From NCBI GenBank assembly GCA_040394635.1, contig JBEBRW010000002.1, forward strand, positions 97,466 through 161,465: a DNA stretch of 64,000 nt, in the 5' to 3' direction. Numbering within the stretch: position 1 is the stretch's first letter; every line of letters starts with the position of its first letter. The stretch comes from UBA5239 sp040394635. Lineage in GTDB: Bacteria > Verrucomicrobiota > Lentisphaeria > Victivallales > Victivallaceae. Positions 1 through 8,408 of the stretch are shown here, one piece after another. The notes beneath the pieces were generated by a model. It saw only the letters and a list, made by a program, of their open reading frames with translations, made no database searches and was not told where the DNA came from. The translations under genes and the position numbers were made by a program.

Positions 1-2
1 TG

Positions 3-521
3 TTTCTTCTGACCTTGCTCATTTTGATGTTCATATTCCTTGCGACAGTCCTGCAGTCCTCCCACAACAGCGACGAAGGAAGGGTATTGTTTCTGGTCCT
101 GATTCTGCTGATTTTCCTGGCATTCATACTGGTGTTTACGGTCTTGTACTTCATCATCCACAACCTGGTCGTGCCGGTCATGTACCACAAGGATCTGCGG
201 TTCACCGAGGCGTTCCGGATCGTCTACGGCCTCATCTGCCGGAACCTCGGCAAATTTATCCTCCTAATTCTTTTGAGCATGGGGCTGGGAATCGCCTTTG
301 CCGTTGCCCTGATTACCGCGATCGTGGCCACGTGCTGCATCCTGGCGATCGTCATGATCATACCGGTAATCGGCACCATGCCGCTGCTGCCTACCTTTGT
401 GCTGTTCCGTTATCTTGGCCCGGAATTCCTGGCCGCGATCGATCCGGATATGAATGTATTCGCGCCCGCGGAAGCACCTCCGGTGTCCGAACCGCAGGCC
501 ATATCAACCGTGGAGGCATAA
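3..521 (+). CDS. Multi-pass membrane protein, 5'-truncated by the window edge (tandem paralog 1)
   Basis: The frame is open to the left edge of the window, so this is the C-terminal 172 residues of a longer protein; the nearest in-window start would be a TTG at 15, which I do not believe. It has three hydrophobic stretches and closely matches the C-terminal half of the next gene: both carry VPVMYH, then IVATCCILAI or VVATCCILAI, then FRYLGPEFLAA and a FAPA.APP tail. The two genes are therefore tandem duplicates. The stop codon directly abuts the ATG of the next gene, so they are cotranscribed and probably coupled. Function is unknown; an envelope role is inference only. Confidence 0.8.
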   Translation, partial: FLLTLLILMFIFLATVLQSSHNSDEGRVLFLVLILLIFLAFILVFTVLYFIIHNLVVPVMYHKDLRFTEAFRIVYGLICRNLGKFILLILLSMGLGIAFAVALITAIVATCCILAIVMIIPVIGTMPLLPTFVLFRYLGPEFLAAIDPDMNVFAPAEAPPVSEPQAISTVEA

Positions 522-1493
522 ATGAATCCTGAATTTTCAATCTCGCAAGTCGTGTCAAACAGCTGGAAACGAATGGTCAAGGTACTGTTCAGGCCGTTTG
601 ATTTTTATAAATGGCTGGTCCTGGCCTTCTGCGCCTGGCTGGTCAATGCAAGCTCCGGCAGCGGTGGCGGCGGAAACCCCAAACTCCCCGGCAACTTCGG
701 GCAGTCCGGCAGCTCCAATACGGCGGCCTCGGTGGGACAAGGCGTCAGCGATTTTGTCCAACAGCTTCAGGGGTCGCTCGGGGCCACCGTCTTGATTGTC
801 ATCTTTGTCGTCTTGTTTGTCGTAGTCGTCGCACTCATCATTGTTTTCCTGTGGCTGAAATCGCGTTTTGAGTTTATCTTTCTCGATAATCTGGTCTGGA
901 ACCGCGCCGAAATCAAAAATCCGTGGAAAAAGTACAAGACGCAGGGCAACTCCTTATTTTCGGCCTATCTGATCCTCATCTTTCTATGTGTCCTGTTTGC
1001 CGGAATCCTCCTCGTGACACTCATCGGCATAGGCTCATCGTTCGCACAATCGGGCGGAGACCGTATGCTTATATGGATGCCACTATTTCTACTGCTCATT
1101 GGGCTTGCCGTGCTGGTGGCCAGCGTCATTATGTTCTTCATTCGCAGCCTGGTTATCCCGGTCATGTACCACCGTGGGCTGTCCTTCAACGAGGCACTGA
1201 GAATTGCTTATGACATACTCGGGCGGAACGCCGGGCGGTTTGTGGTCCTGATGCTGATCACGCTGGGGCTGTATATCGCATTTGCCATCGCGGTACTTGC
1301 CGGGGTGGTGGCGACCTGCTGTATTCTGGCGATCATCCTGATCATACCGGTGATCGGCATAATGCCGATACTGCCCGCCGTGGTATTTTTCCGCTACCTC
1401 GGGCCGGAGTTCCTGGCCGCGGTGGAACCGGACATGAACATATTCGCACCCGCGGATGCACCTCCGGCCGAAACGGAAAATGCCGGCGTCTGA
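522..1493 (+). CDS. Multi-pass membrane protein (tandem paralog 2)
   Basis: A 323-residue protein with no enzymatic motif that I recognise. It has an N-terminal hydrophobic segment (about 28-42), a Gly/Ser/Asn-rich linker (about 45-75), a membrane helix at about 88-112, and three or more helices between 145 and 300 that hold the motif VVATCCILAI and end with FRYLGPEFLAA. The C-terminal half is a paralog of the preceding partial gene. The start ATG follows the upstream TAA with no gap and a GGAGG-like sequence sits within the upstream gene's end. It overlaps the start of hrpB by 14 bases. Both paralogs keep a conserved VPVMYH region before a hydrophobic block, which suggests a shared integral-membrane fold of unknown role. 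Confidence 0.85.
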   Translation: MNPEFSISQVVSNSWKRMVKVLFRPFDFYKWLVLAFCAWLVNASSGSGGGGNPKLPGNFGQSGSSNTAASVGQGVSDFVQQLQGSLGATVLIVIFVVLFVVVVALIIVFLWLKSRFEFIFLDNLVWNRAEIKNPWKKYKTQGNSLFSAYLILIFLCVLFAGILLVTLIGIGSSFAQSGGDRMLIWMPLFLLLIGLAVLVASVIMFFIRSLVIPVMYHRGLSFNEALRIAYDILGRNAGRFVVLMLITLGLYIAFAIAVLAGVVATCCILAIILIIPVIGIMPILPAVVFFRYLGPEFLAAVEPDMNIFAPADAPPAETENAGV

Positions 1494-3912
1494 TTACCCC
1501 GTAAATGCCATTATCCCGGAGTTTCTGGAAATCCTGAAACAGCATTCGCGCTGTCTGGTTTCCGCCGCTCCGGGCGCCGGCAAAACCACCGTCCTGCCGC
1601 TGGAACTGCTCCCCGCCCCGTGGCGCGGCGACGGCAAAATCCTGATTCTGGAGCCGCGCCGCCTGGCGGCCTACGCTGCGGCCTGCCGCCTGGCCGAGAA
1701 CCTCGGCGAGAGCGTGGGACAGACCGTCGGCTACCGCATGCGCCTCGAGAACTGCGTCAGCAAGGCGACCCGGATCGAACTGCTGACCGAGGGCATCCTC
1801 GTCCGCATGCTGCAGGACGACCCCGAACTGCCGGGCGTGGCCGCCGTGATTTTCGACGAATTCCACGAGCGTACGCTGCACGGCGATACCGCGCTGGCAC
1901 TGGCGCTCGACGCTCAGCAGAACCTGCGCCCGGACCTGAAAATCATCATCATGAGTGCCACGCTGGACGTCCAGCGCATGTGCGACAGCCTGAGCGCCCC
2001 GGCAGTCGTTTCCGAGGGGCGCAGCTTCCCGGTCGAGATTTTCTACCGCGATAAACCGTCCACCTTGCCGCTGGCGGAACAACTCGCCGGGGTCGTCCAG
2101 CGCGCCCTCGAGGCCCAGCCGGGCAGTGTGCTGGCTTTCCTGCCGGGCGAAGGCGCCATCAAACGCACCGCCGAGCTGCTGCGTCCTCACCTGCCCGGCG
2201 ATACCGAACTTTATGAACTTTACGGCCGCCTCGACAAGGATGTGCAGCGCCGCGCCATTGCCCCGGAGCCTCCGGGACGGCGCAAAGTGGTGCTCGCCAC
2301 CTCGATTGCCGAGACCTCGTTGACCATCGAAGGCGTCCGCATCGTGGTCGACAGCGGCCTGACCCGGACACAGCTTTTTTCGCCGCTGAACGGCCTCAGC
2401 CGCCTGGAAACCGTCAGCATCTCTCTGGCCTCCGCCGAGCAGCGCCGGGGCCGCGCCGGACGCCTCGAACCGGGCATCTGTTACCGCCTCTGGACGCAGG
2501 CCGAAGAGAAGCGCATGGCGGACTTCACCGAGCCCGAAATTCTTCACTGCGACCTCGCCCCGGTGGTAATGGAACTCGCGGCCTGGGGCGTGCATGACCC
2601 CGGCGAACTTTTCTGGCTCGACCCGCCGCCGCGTGGACACTGGCTGCAGGCCGTGCAATTTCTGCAGGAACTCGACGCGCTCGATACCGACGGACGCCTG
2701 ACCACGACCGGGCGCAAAATCCTCAAATCCGGCCTCGAGCCCCGGCTCGGCCGGTTGATGCTGCAGGGCGAAAAACTCGGCTGGGTGCGCCTCGCCGCCG
2801 AACTCGCCGCGCTGATTTCCGAATACGACCTGCGCGGAGGCAACTCCCCGGATATCCGCTCGCTGCTCGGCCGCCTCAAGTCCATGCAGAAAGTCGCCGA
2901 GCTTGCCGACCGCCTTGTCGCAGGGCGCCGCAACCAGTCGCCGGTCGATGACTACAGCGCCGGGCTGCTGCTGGCCTTCGCCTACCCGGACCGCATCGCC
3001 AAACTTCGCGACGCGGGCGGCGGCAAATTTCAGTTAAGCTCGGGCCGTAGCGCCATTATGTCCGGGGATTCCGCGCTGGCGCGCGAACCGTATCTGGTCG
3101 CCGCCGAGCTGGATGCCGGACAGACCGAGGCGAAAATTTTTCTGGCGGCTCCCTTGGCTGAAGCTGATTTGCTGCAGCATTTCCCGGTGCGCACCGTCCC
3201 GGCGCTGTTCTGGGACGACAGTCGCGGACTGTTCCGCAGCCGTCGCCGCGACATGCTCTATAAACTGGTCATCGCCGAAAAGGACGCCCCCCTGCCCGAG
3301 GGCGAAGCCGCCGCCGACGCCCTCCTTGAACTGATTCGCGAAAAGGGTCTCAACCTCCTGCCGTGGACCGACGATCTCCGGAGCTGGTGCGAGCGGATGA
3401 ACTTCATTCACCGCCACCTGCCCGATTTCCCCGATTTCAGCGAACAAACCCTGCAGGACACGTTGGAGCGCTGGCTGAAGCCGTTCTGCCCGCACAAAAT
3501 CACCGGCAACGTCCTCGACAAGATCGATCTTTTCGCCGCGCTGAAAAGCCGTCTGACACATCACCAGCTGCAGGAAACCGACCACCTCGCCCCGGAGCGC
3601 TTCACCGTGCCGACCGGTTCGCGAATCAAAATCGACTACAGCGCCGACCCGCCGGTGCTGCCGGTCAAGGTCCAGGAAATGTTCGGCTGCCGCGAAACGC
3701 CCCGGATCATGAACGGCAAAGTCGGGCTGCTGCTGCATCTGCTCTCGCCGGCCCAGCGCCCGGTCCAGGTGACCGCCGACCTCGCCGGTTTCTGGCAGAA
3801 CTCCTATCAATACGTGAAATCCGACCTGAAGGGCCGCTACCCCAAGCATGACTGGCCCGACGATCCTGCCAACGCCACTCCGCAGCGCGGCGCGAAAAGG
3901 CGGAACTCGTGA
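1480..3912 (+). CDS. hrpB: ATP-dependent RNA helicase HrpB
   Basis: DEAH/RHA-type superfamily 2 helicase, 810 residues, the normal length for bacterial HrpB. Visible motifs in order: Walker A GAGKTT at about 32-37, motif II DEFH at about 126, motif III SATLD at about 158, and motif VI EQRRGRAGR at about 320, followed by the HrpB-specific C-terminal region. I chose the ATG at 1480 because the protein then begins just before the conserved VNAIIPEFLEIL stretch; an in-frame ATG at 1456 would overlap the upstream gene by 38 bases and adds a charged extension with no family counterpart. Cellular role of HrpB is poorly known in general; RNA remodelling is family knowledge. The gene is followed by a repeat-rich spacer. 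Confidence 0.95.
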   Translation: MPASDYPVNAIIPEFLEILKQHSRCLVSAAPGAGKTTVLPLELLPAPWRGDGKILILEPRRLAAYAAACRLAENLGESVGQTVGYRMRLENCVSKATRIELLTEGILVRMLQDDPELPGVAAVIFDEFHERTLHGDTALALALDAQQNLRPDLKIIIMSATLDVQRMCDSLSAPAVVSEGRSFPVEIFYRDKPSTLPLAEQLAGVVQRALEAQPGSVLAFLPGEGAIKRTAELLRPHLPGDTELYELYGRLDKDVQRRAIAPEPPGRRKVVLATSIAETSLTIEGVRIVVDSGLTRTQLFSPLNGLSRLETVSISLASAEQRRGRAGRLEPGICYRLWTQAEEKRMADFTEPEILHCDLAPVVMELAAWGVHDPGELFWLDPPPRGHWLQAVQFLQELDALDTDGRLTTTGRKILKSGLEPRLGRLMLQGEKLGWVRLAAELAALISEYDLRGGNSPDIRSLLGRLKSMQKVAELADRLVAGRRNQSPVDDYSAGLLLAFAYPDRIAKLRDAGGGKFQLSSGRSAIMSGDSALAREPYLVAAELDAGQTEAKIFLAAPLAEADLLQHFPVRTVPALFWDDSRGLFRSRRRDMLYKLVIAEKDAPLPEGEAAADALLELIREKGLNLLPWTDDLRSWCERMNFIHRHLPDFPDFSEQTLQDTLERWLKPFCPHKITGNVLDKIDLFAALKSRLTHHQLQETDHLAPERFTVPTGSRIKIDYSADPPVLPVKVQEMFGCRETPRIMNGKVGLLLHLLSPAQRPVQVTADLAGFWQNSYQYVKSDLKGRYPKHDWPDDPANATPQRGAKRRNS

Positions 3913-4020
3913 ATTGGTCGGCGCTCCGCGCCTGAATTGGCCGCCACTTCGTGGCTGAATTGGAGAATTGGTGAATTGGGAAGCCCCTGTGTCCGTCTGT
4001 GTCCGTCCGTGTATTTCCCC
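3911..4020. repeat. Spacer with degenerate short-word repeats (GAATTGG and TGTGTCCG)
   Basis: GAATTGG occurs five times (3911, 3934, 3957, 3965, 3973). The first copies are separated by small hairpins, for example GCCAC-TTC-GTGGC at 3943-3955. Three TGTCCG-like words follow (about 3989-4010). The first GAATTGG overlaps the hrpB stop. There is no coding potential. It resembles the other word-built spacers in this window. Confidence 0.7.
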
Positions 4021-4048
4021 CATTCATTCTATTTTCTTTATTTTAGGG

Positions 4049-4096
4049 TTGCTTTTTCGGCGGATGGCTGTATTTTAATTACTAAAGCACTTTAGT
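4049..4096 (+). promoter_or_regulatory. Promoter with downstream palindromic operator, LacI type
   Basis: A -35-like TTGCTT (4049-4054) and a -10-like TATTTT (4071-4076) are 16 bases apart. A perfect palindrome ACTAAAG-CA-CTTTAGT follows at 4081-4096, where a LacI-family repressor would block initiation. The operon's last gene encodes a LacI regulator, so autoregulation is a reasonable inference. The hydrolase gene's ribosome binding site GGAG lies at about 4107-4110. Confidence 0.6.
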
Positions 4097-4118
4097 TCTA
4101 ACAAATGGAGCTTAAAAA

Positions 4119-5291
4119 ATGGATCATCTGAAGAAAAGTTTGTTGGCTACGGCATTGTGGTTCCAGAATTCCGGGGTGATGCGCCCCGAGGACGGCAGCT
4201 GGGGCGTGGGCGAGCGCGTCCTGTTGACCGAAGGCAACCCGACCGTGGAAAAAGTTTATGCCGCGTTTCCGGCCTGGACCGAGCACGAAAAGCACAGCAT
4301 TGTCGAGCAGCGCCGGGCCGACTGCTGCTTCGAAACCGCGTTCATGTTTCAGCAGATGGCCGTGGTATTGGATGACCCGAAGTACAGGACCATCGCTTAT
4401 AACATATTGGACTTCCTCTACCGCCGCAGCGGCATGCTCGTCCGCAGGGCGGAATATCACGGCTGCTGGAACTGGAGCCATATTTCGGGGGGCGGCCGCT
4501 GGTTCGATGACAACGCCTGGGTTTGCCTCCTCCAACTGATGATCGCCAGGGCCAATCCGGACTGGGACCGCGAATTCAAAATGACGGAATGGGGCATAAA
4601 ACTGGCCGACTTCATGGCCGACGCCTTCCTGTTTCAGTTCAGGAATCCCGATACACCCATTTGGCTCGGCAACCTCAAACTGCCGCACTGGGGTTCGCTG
4701 CCGGTCATGGCTCTCGCCCGCGCCTACACGGTCGGGAAAAACGAAAAATACCGCGAAGTCGCCGACATTTACCACCGTTACCTGCTGGAGGCCCACGGCA
4801 CGCTGACCACCAGCGAGTTCGGCTATGCCGTGCTCGGCGCGACCATGGCCCACAAGGTTTACGGCGACGCACTGAGCCTGGAAGTCGCCAACCTCTTCGG
4901 CCAGAAGATCCTCGACCGCATGGACCCGGTGTCCGGCAACATCCCGGCGGAACACTACGAAGCACCGTCCGGCACGAACCTCGCCGACACCATTTATACG
5001 CTGAACTGGGCGGTGCTCGCGCTGCAGTGCCTCGCCGACCTGACCGGTGAAGAGAAGTACCGCAACGCCTTCGACAAACTGATGGCGCTGCTGCTGCGGA
5101 TTCAGGATTCCAGCCCCGAGAAATACCTCTACGGCTGCTGGCGCGGTATGTTCGACCTGGACAGCGACAGCTGGGGCGGCGGCGACCATTACGAGGGCGG
5201 AGCCGGCAGCATCTACACCGGCTGGACCAACGCGCCCATCGCCTGGGCGGTCATCAACACCATTAACAACAATTCCTTGCTGGAGTACTGA
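4119..5291 (+). CDS. (alpha/alpha)6-barrel glycosidase-like protein
   Basis: A 390-residue protein without signal peptide, so cytoplasmic. It is rich in aromatic and acidic residues, with a WFDDNAW motif near residue 128 and repeated helical hairpins (for example residues 170-200 and 300-340) as in (alpha/alpha)6-barrel carbohydrate enzymes such as GH88/GH105 or GH76. I cannot assign a family from sequence alone. The following genes are an AGE-family epimerase (2 bases downstream of the stop) and a LacI regulator, so it probably cleaves an imported oligosaccharide whose product the epimerase then handles. Start: ATG preceded by GGAG. Confidence 0.7.
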   Translation: MDHLKKSLLATALWFQNSGVMRPEDGSWGVGERVLLTEGNPTVEKVYAAFPAWTEHEKHSIVEQRRADCCFETAFMFQQMAVVLDDPKYRTIAYNILDFLYRRSGMLVRRAEYHGCWNWSHISGGGRWFDDNAWVCLLQLMIARANPDWDREFKMTEWGIKLADFMADAFLFQFRNPDTPIWLGNLKLPHWGSLPVMALARAYTVGKNEKYREVADIYHRYLLEAHGTLTTSEFGYAVLGATMAHKVYGDALSLEVANLFGQKILDRMDPVSGNIPAEHYEAPSGTNLADTIYTLNWAVLALQCLADLTGEEKYRNAFDKLMALLLRIQDSSPEKYLYGCWRGMFDLDSDSWGGGDHYEGGAGSIYTGWTNAPIAWAVINTINNNSLLEY

Positions 5292-5293
5292 TT

Positions 5294-6460
5294 ATGGATT
5301 TCAAACCTTATATCGAACGTTATGAAAAGGAACTGACCGGACGCGTCATTCCGTTCTGGGAAAAGAACTGTGTCGACCGTGAATTCGGCGGTTATTTCAC
5401 CTCGCTCGACCGCGACGGCTCGGTTTATGACACCGAGAAATACATGTGGATGCAGTGGCGCGTGGTTTACATGTTCGCCACCTTCTACATGAGCGAATAC
5501 CGCAAAGATAATTACCTCGACATCGCCAAACAGGGCTTCGACTTCCTGACCAAGCACGGCAAATCGGAGGACGGCACTTATTATTTCGCGCTGAACCGCC
5601 AGGGTGAGCCGAGCGTGGCGCCGTATAACATTTTCTCGGACTGTTTCGCCGCCATGGGTGCCGCCGCGCTTTATCAGGCCACCGGCGACGCCGCCTACAA
5701 GGCCGAGGCCGACTCCGCCATGCAGAGCTACATCCGCCGTATGGACAACCCGAAGGGCCGCTGGGAGAAGAGCTTGCCGGGCCGCAAAAAACGCTTGTCG
5801 CTGGGCCATTTCATGATTCTGGCCAACCTCGGCTGCGTCATGAAGGATTGCCTCGGCACCAGTCAGTACGACGCCGATACCGAACGCGCGGTCCGCACTG
5901 TGATGGAGAAATTCTGGAACCCTGAGTTCCGCGTGCTCTTTGAAAACGTCAACACCGACGGCACCTTCGACCTCGAGTCCTGCGACGGCCGCTTCATCAA
6001 CCCCGGCCACGGCCTCGAATCGATGTGGTTCGTGCTCCAATATGCGGAAAAACTCAACGACCGCAAACTGATCGCACAGGCCGCCGACATCATCAAAGGT
6101 CTGTTCGAGTTCGGCACCGACAAGGAATACGGCGGCATTTACTACTTCATGGACGTGCTGGGCAAGCCGCATATCGAGCTGCAGTGGGACATGAAGCTGT
6201 GGTGGCCACACAACGAGGCGACCATCGCCGCGCTTTTCGCCTACCGGCTGACCGGAGACGAGTATTTCCTGGAGCGCTTCAAGGAGGTCGACGCCTACAG
6301 CTTCGCCCACTTCCGCGACCCCGAGTTCCCGGAGTGGTACGCTTATTTGAACCGTCGCGGCGAGCCGACCCATCAGCTGAAGGGCGGCAAATGGAAGACT
6401 TTCTTCCACCTGCCCCGCGCGCTGTTCATCAGCCTCAACCAGATGAAGAAGATGGTATGA
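5294..6460 (+). CDS. AGE-family epimerase/isomerase (N-acylglucosamine 2-epimerase fold)
   Basis: A 388-residue protein, the usual length for this family, which interconverts GlcNAc/ManNAc, cellobiose/Glc-Man, mannose/fructose or similar sugars. Family landmarks: N-terminal FWEKNCVDREFGGYF, GHGLESMW at about 238-245, WWPHNEA at about 303 and KGGKWKTFFHLPRAL near 363-377. The two histidines in the second and fourth motifs match the positions of the catalytic pair known in the family. Which sugar is used cannot be told; cellobiose or mannose 2-epimerase activity is as likely as an amino sugar. It is cytoplasmic and lies in an operon with a hydrolase-like protein upstream and a LacI gene that overlaps its stop as ATGA. 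Confidence 0.9.
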   Translation: MDFKPYIERYEKELTGRVIPFWEKNCVDREFGGYFTSLDRDGSVYDTEKYMWMQWRVVYMFATFYMSEYRKDNYLDIAKQGFDFLTKHGKSEDGTYYFALNRQGEPSVAPYNIFSDCFAAMGAAALYQATGDAAYKAEADSAMQSYIRRMDNPKGRWEKSLPGRKKRLSLGHFMILANLGCVMKDCLGTSQYDADTERAVRTVMEKFWNPEFRVLFENVNTDGTFDLESCDGRFINPGHGLESMWFVLQYAEKLNDRKLIAQAADIIKGLFEFGTDKEYGGIYYFMDVLGKPHIELQWDMKLWWPHNEATIAALFAYRLTGDEYFLERFKEVDAYSFAHFRDPEFPEWYAYLNRRGEPTHQLKGGKWKTFFHLPRALFISLNQMKKMV

Positions 6461-7392
6461 GCAAAAAGCTCACATTGCAGGACATCGCCAACGAAGCGGG
6501 CGTTTCGCTCACGACCGCTTCGCTGTATATCAACGGCAAGGCCAGGCGCTATAACCTGGCCGAGGCCACCTGCGCCCGTATCCAGCAGGTGATGGATACG
6601 CACAATTTCACGCCGAATCTCCACGCCCGCGCCATTGCGTCGAAAAAGACATTTCTGGTGGGCGTGATCATCTCGCAGCAGCTCGAATCGTCGTTCTGGC
6701 TCAACATCATCAGCGGGCTGGAAGTCGTGCTGGCCAAGGCCAGTTACCACCTGCTGCTCTCGGTATCGCACGGCGACCCGAAGGCCGAACGCGAATCGAT
6801 CAAGTTCATGCGCGCCAAGGGTGTGGACGGCATCATCATCAACCCGGTATCGCACAAGCTCAAGGAGCTGAGCAAAGCGCTGCCGGTGGTGACGCTGAAC
6901 CGTCCGCTCGAGGGCGTCCCCGGGGTCTGGAACGACAATTTCACCGGCGGGCGCAAGGCCACCGAGTTCCTGCTCGCTAACGGACACCGCGAAATCGCCT
7001 TCATCGGCGGCCCCGGCATGTACCGCTTCGACGCCTACAAGGAGCTCGTGCCGGAAGTTCATGCGTTTGCCACCGTGACCGAATTCATGCCGCACGCGTC
7101 GGAGTTCACGGCGGTATTCTGCTCCACCGACTATGTGCTGCTGGAACTCTACCAGACCGCCGCAGCAGCCGGACTGCAGATTCCGGAGCAGCTCTCGGTC
7201 ATCGGCTACGACAATATGGATTTCCTGAAGCTGCTCAACCCCGCCCCGGCCACCATTTCGCAGTACAAAAACGACCTCGGCGCAGCCGCCGGCGAACTGA
7301 TCCTGGAGCTGATCGCCAACCCGGAGAGCGAACGGCGCGAAATCGTCTTCGAACCGCAGTTGATCCCCGGCAAGAGCGTCCGCAAACGTTGA
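6457..7392 (+). CDS. LacI-family transcriptional regulator (short sensor domain)
   Basis: A 311-residue protein. The N-terminal helix-turn-helix reads TLQDIANEAGVSLTTASLYI (residues 5-24), followed by a hinge and a periplasmic-binding-protein-like sensor domain with VGVIIS and VDGIIINP strands and the C-terminal VIGYDNMDFLKLLNP segment. It is about 25-30 residues shorter than usual: after GGPGMYRFDAYKEL the loop that normally holds the RxxGF helix is abbreviated. The start overlaps the epimerase stop (ATGA). It is the likely repressor for the palindrome at 4081-4096. The effector is probably a sugar from the operon's pathway. Confidence 0.93.
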   Translation: MSKKLTLQDIANEAGVSLTTASLYINGKARRYNLAEATCARIQQVMDTHNFTPNLHARAIASKKTFLVGVIISQQLESSFWLNIISGLEVVLAKASYHLLLSVSHGDPKAERESIKFMRAKGVDGIIINPVSHKLKELSKALPVVTLNRPLEGVPGVWNDNFTGGRKATEFLLANGHREIAFIGGPGMYRFDAYKELVPEVHAFATVTEFMPHASEFTAVFCSTDYVLLELYQTAAAAGLQIPEQLSVIGYDNMDFLKLLNPAPATISQYKNDLGAAAGELILELIANPESERREIVFEPQLIPGKSVRKR

Positions 7393-7404
7393 AAACCGCC
7401 GTTT

Positions 7405-7452
7405 CTGTGATATATTTCCTTAATTTTCAATTTTCAACTTTCCATTTTCAAT
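7405..7452. repeat. Degenerate TTTTCAA word repeats
   Basis: The short spacer between the LacI and AraC genes contains four imperfect copies of an (A)TTTTCAA-type word, ending just before the GTG start of the next gene. It is low-complexity and similar in style to the other word-built spacers in the window. Confidence 0.5.
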
Positions 7453-7461
7453 TGGACAAAA

Positions 7462-8337
7462 GTGCAGAAACCGACGGAACTAATCATATCGCAGGAACCG
7501 AACAACGTGCAGGTGCACCGGTTGCCGAATGTCCCCATGCGGCAGATTCACCGCGACAGCGGGTTATGGATTTTCCGCTGGGGCAGCAACCACGCATTTC
7601 GAAGCGCCAACACCGCTTATAATTACAACAGCCGGTATTTTGAATTTTACTGCATCTCGCATATGTTCAAGGGCAACGGATTTTATTGGCGGCCCGGCCA
7701 GGAGTCGATACAGGTGAAGCCCGGCCAGTGCATCCTGGTATCACCCGGCACCATCCACAACTATGGACCGGCGCATGATTCGGAATATCAGGAGGATACG
7801 TTGAATTTCACCGGCCCGCTGGCGGATATGCTGTTCAAAAGCGGAGTTTTCGCCGACGGCGTCTACAACATCGGTTCGTTCCGCTGGCTGCTCTCCACCA
7901 CCAAGTTCCTGAGCGACCCCTCCGATCACGCCCAGCTGAACGCCGCGTTTGCCCTGCAGCAGCTGCTGTATGACCTTTACAACAAACGCTTCAGCGAACA
8001 TGGCAAGGAGCGCTACCCGGAGATCGACGAGCTCCTGAAGCTGCTGCGCGACCAGCCCGAGCGCTGGTGGAGCATCGACGAAATGGCCAGTTACTGCAAC
8101 ATGAGCGACGACCAGTTCCGGCGGGTCTTCTGCAAGCGCGTCGGCATGCTGCCCAAGCTGTACGTGGACCGGATGAAACTGAACCACGCGGCTTCGCTGC
8201 TGACCGAAACCCGGCTGAGCATCGCCGATATCGCCGAGAAGCTCGGTTATACCGACCAGTACCACTTCAACCGCCGCTTCAAGGACGTGATGGGCGTCTC
8301 GCCCGGACAATACCGCCGCGAATCATTTCGTCATTAG
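7462..8337 (+). CDS. AraC-family transcriptional regulator
   Basis: A 291-residue protein with a cupin-like N-terminal sensor domain (VKPGQCILVSPGTIHNYGP at about 76-94) and a C-terminal double helix-turn-helix (about 190-290) with LSIADIAEKLGYTDQYHFNR and FKDVMGVSPGQYR, both diagnostic of AraC/XylS. Such proteins with this cupin usually activate sugar-catabolic genes. The GTG at 7462 gives the longest open frame; a later ATG at 7537 would cut into the domain. It follows the sugar operon on the same strand after a 69-base gap, so it may be cotranscribed, and the target could be that operon or a distant locus. Confidence 0.92.
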   Translation: MQKPTELIISQEPNNVQVHRLPNVPMRQIHRDSGLWIFRWGSNHAFRSANTAYNYNSRYFEFYCISHMFKGNGFYWRPGQESIQVKPGQCILVSPGTIHNYGPAHDSEYQEDTLNFTGPLADMLFKSGVFADGVYNIGSFRWLLSTTKFLSDPSDHAQLNAAFALQQLLYDLYNKRFSEHGKERYPEIDELLKLLRDQPERWWSIDEMASYCNMSDDQFRRVFCKRVGMLPKLYVDRMKLNHAASLLTETRLSIADIAEKLGYTDQYHFNRRFKDVMGVSPGQYRRESFRH

Positions 8338-8351
8338 TTATGCCTAATTAC

Positions 8352-8395
8352 TTGTAAAATCACCGAATATACTGTAAATTATTGAATAAATATTC
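8352..8395 (+). promoter_or_regulatory. Putative zinc-operon promoter with inverted repeat
   Basis: TTGTAA (8352-8357) and TAAATT (8375-8380) are 17 bases apart. An inverted repeat GAATAT (8365-8370) and ATATTC (8390-8395) spans the -10 region. A metal-responsive repressor of the Fur/Zur type would be expected to act here, but the match to any known Zur box is weak. Confidence 0.35.
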
Positions 8396-8408
8396 TGGAG
8401 ATTGATTT

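Noticed and set aside
1342..2658. A 438-residue minus-strand open frame opposite hrpB
   Set aside because: GC-rich antisense shadow of a well-supported helicase gene with all motifs.
8352..8395. Firm Zur box before znuA
   Set aside because: The inverted repeat is short and AT-rich and does not match a known Zur site well; kept only as a weak regulatory call.
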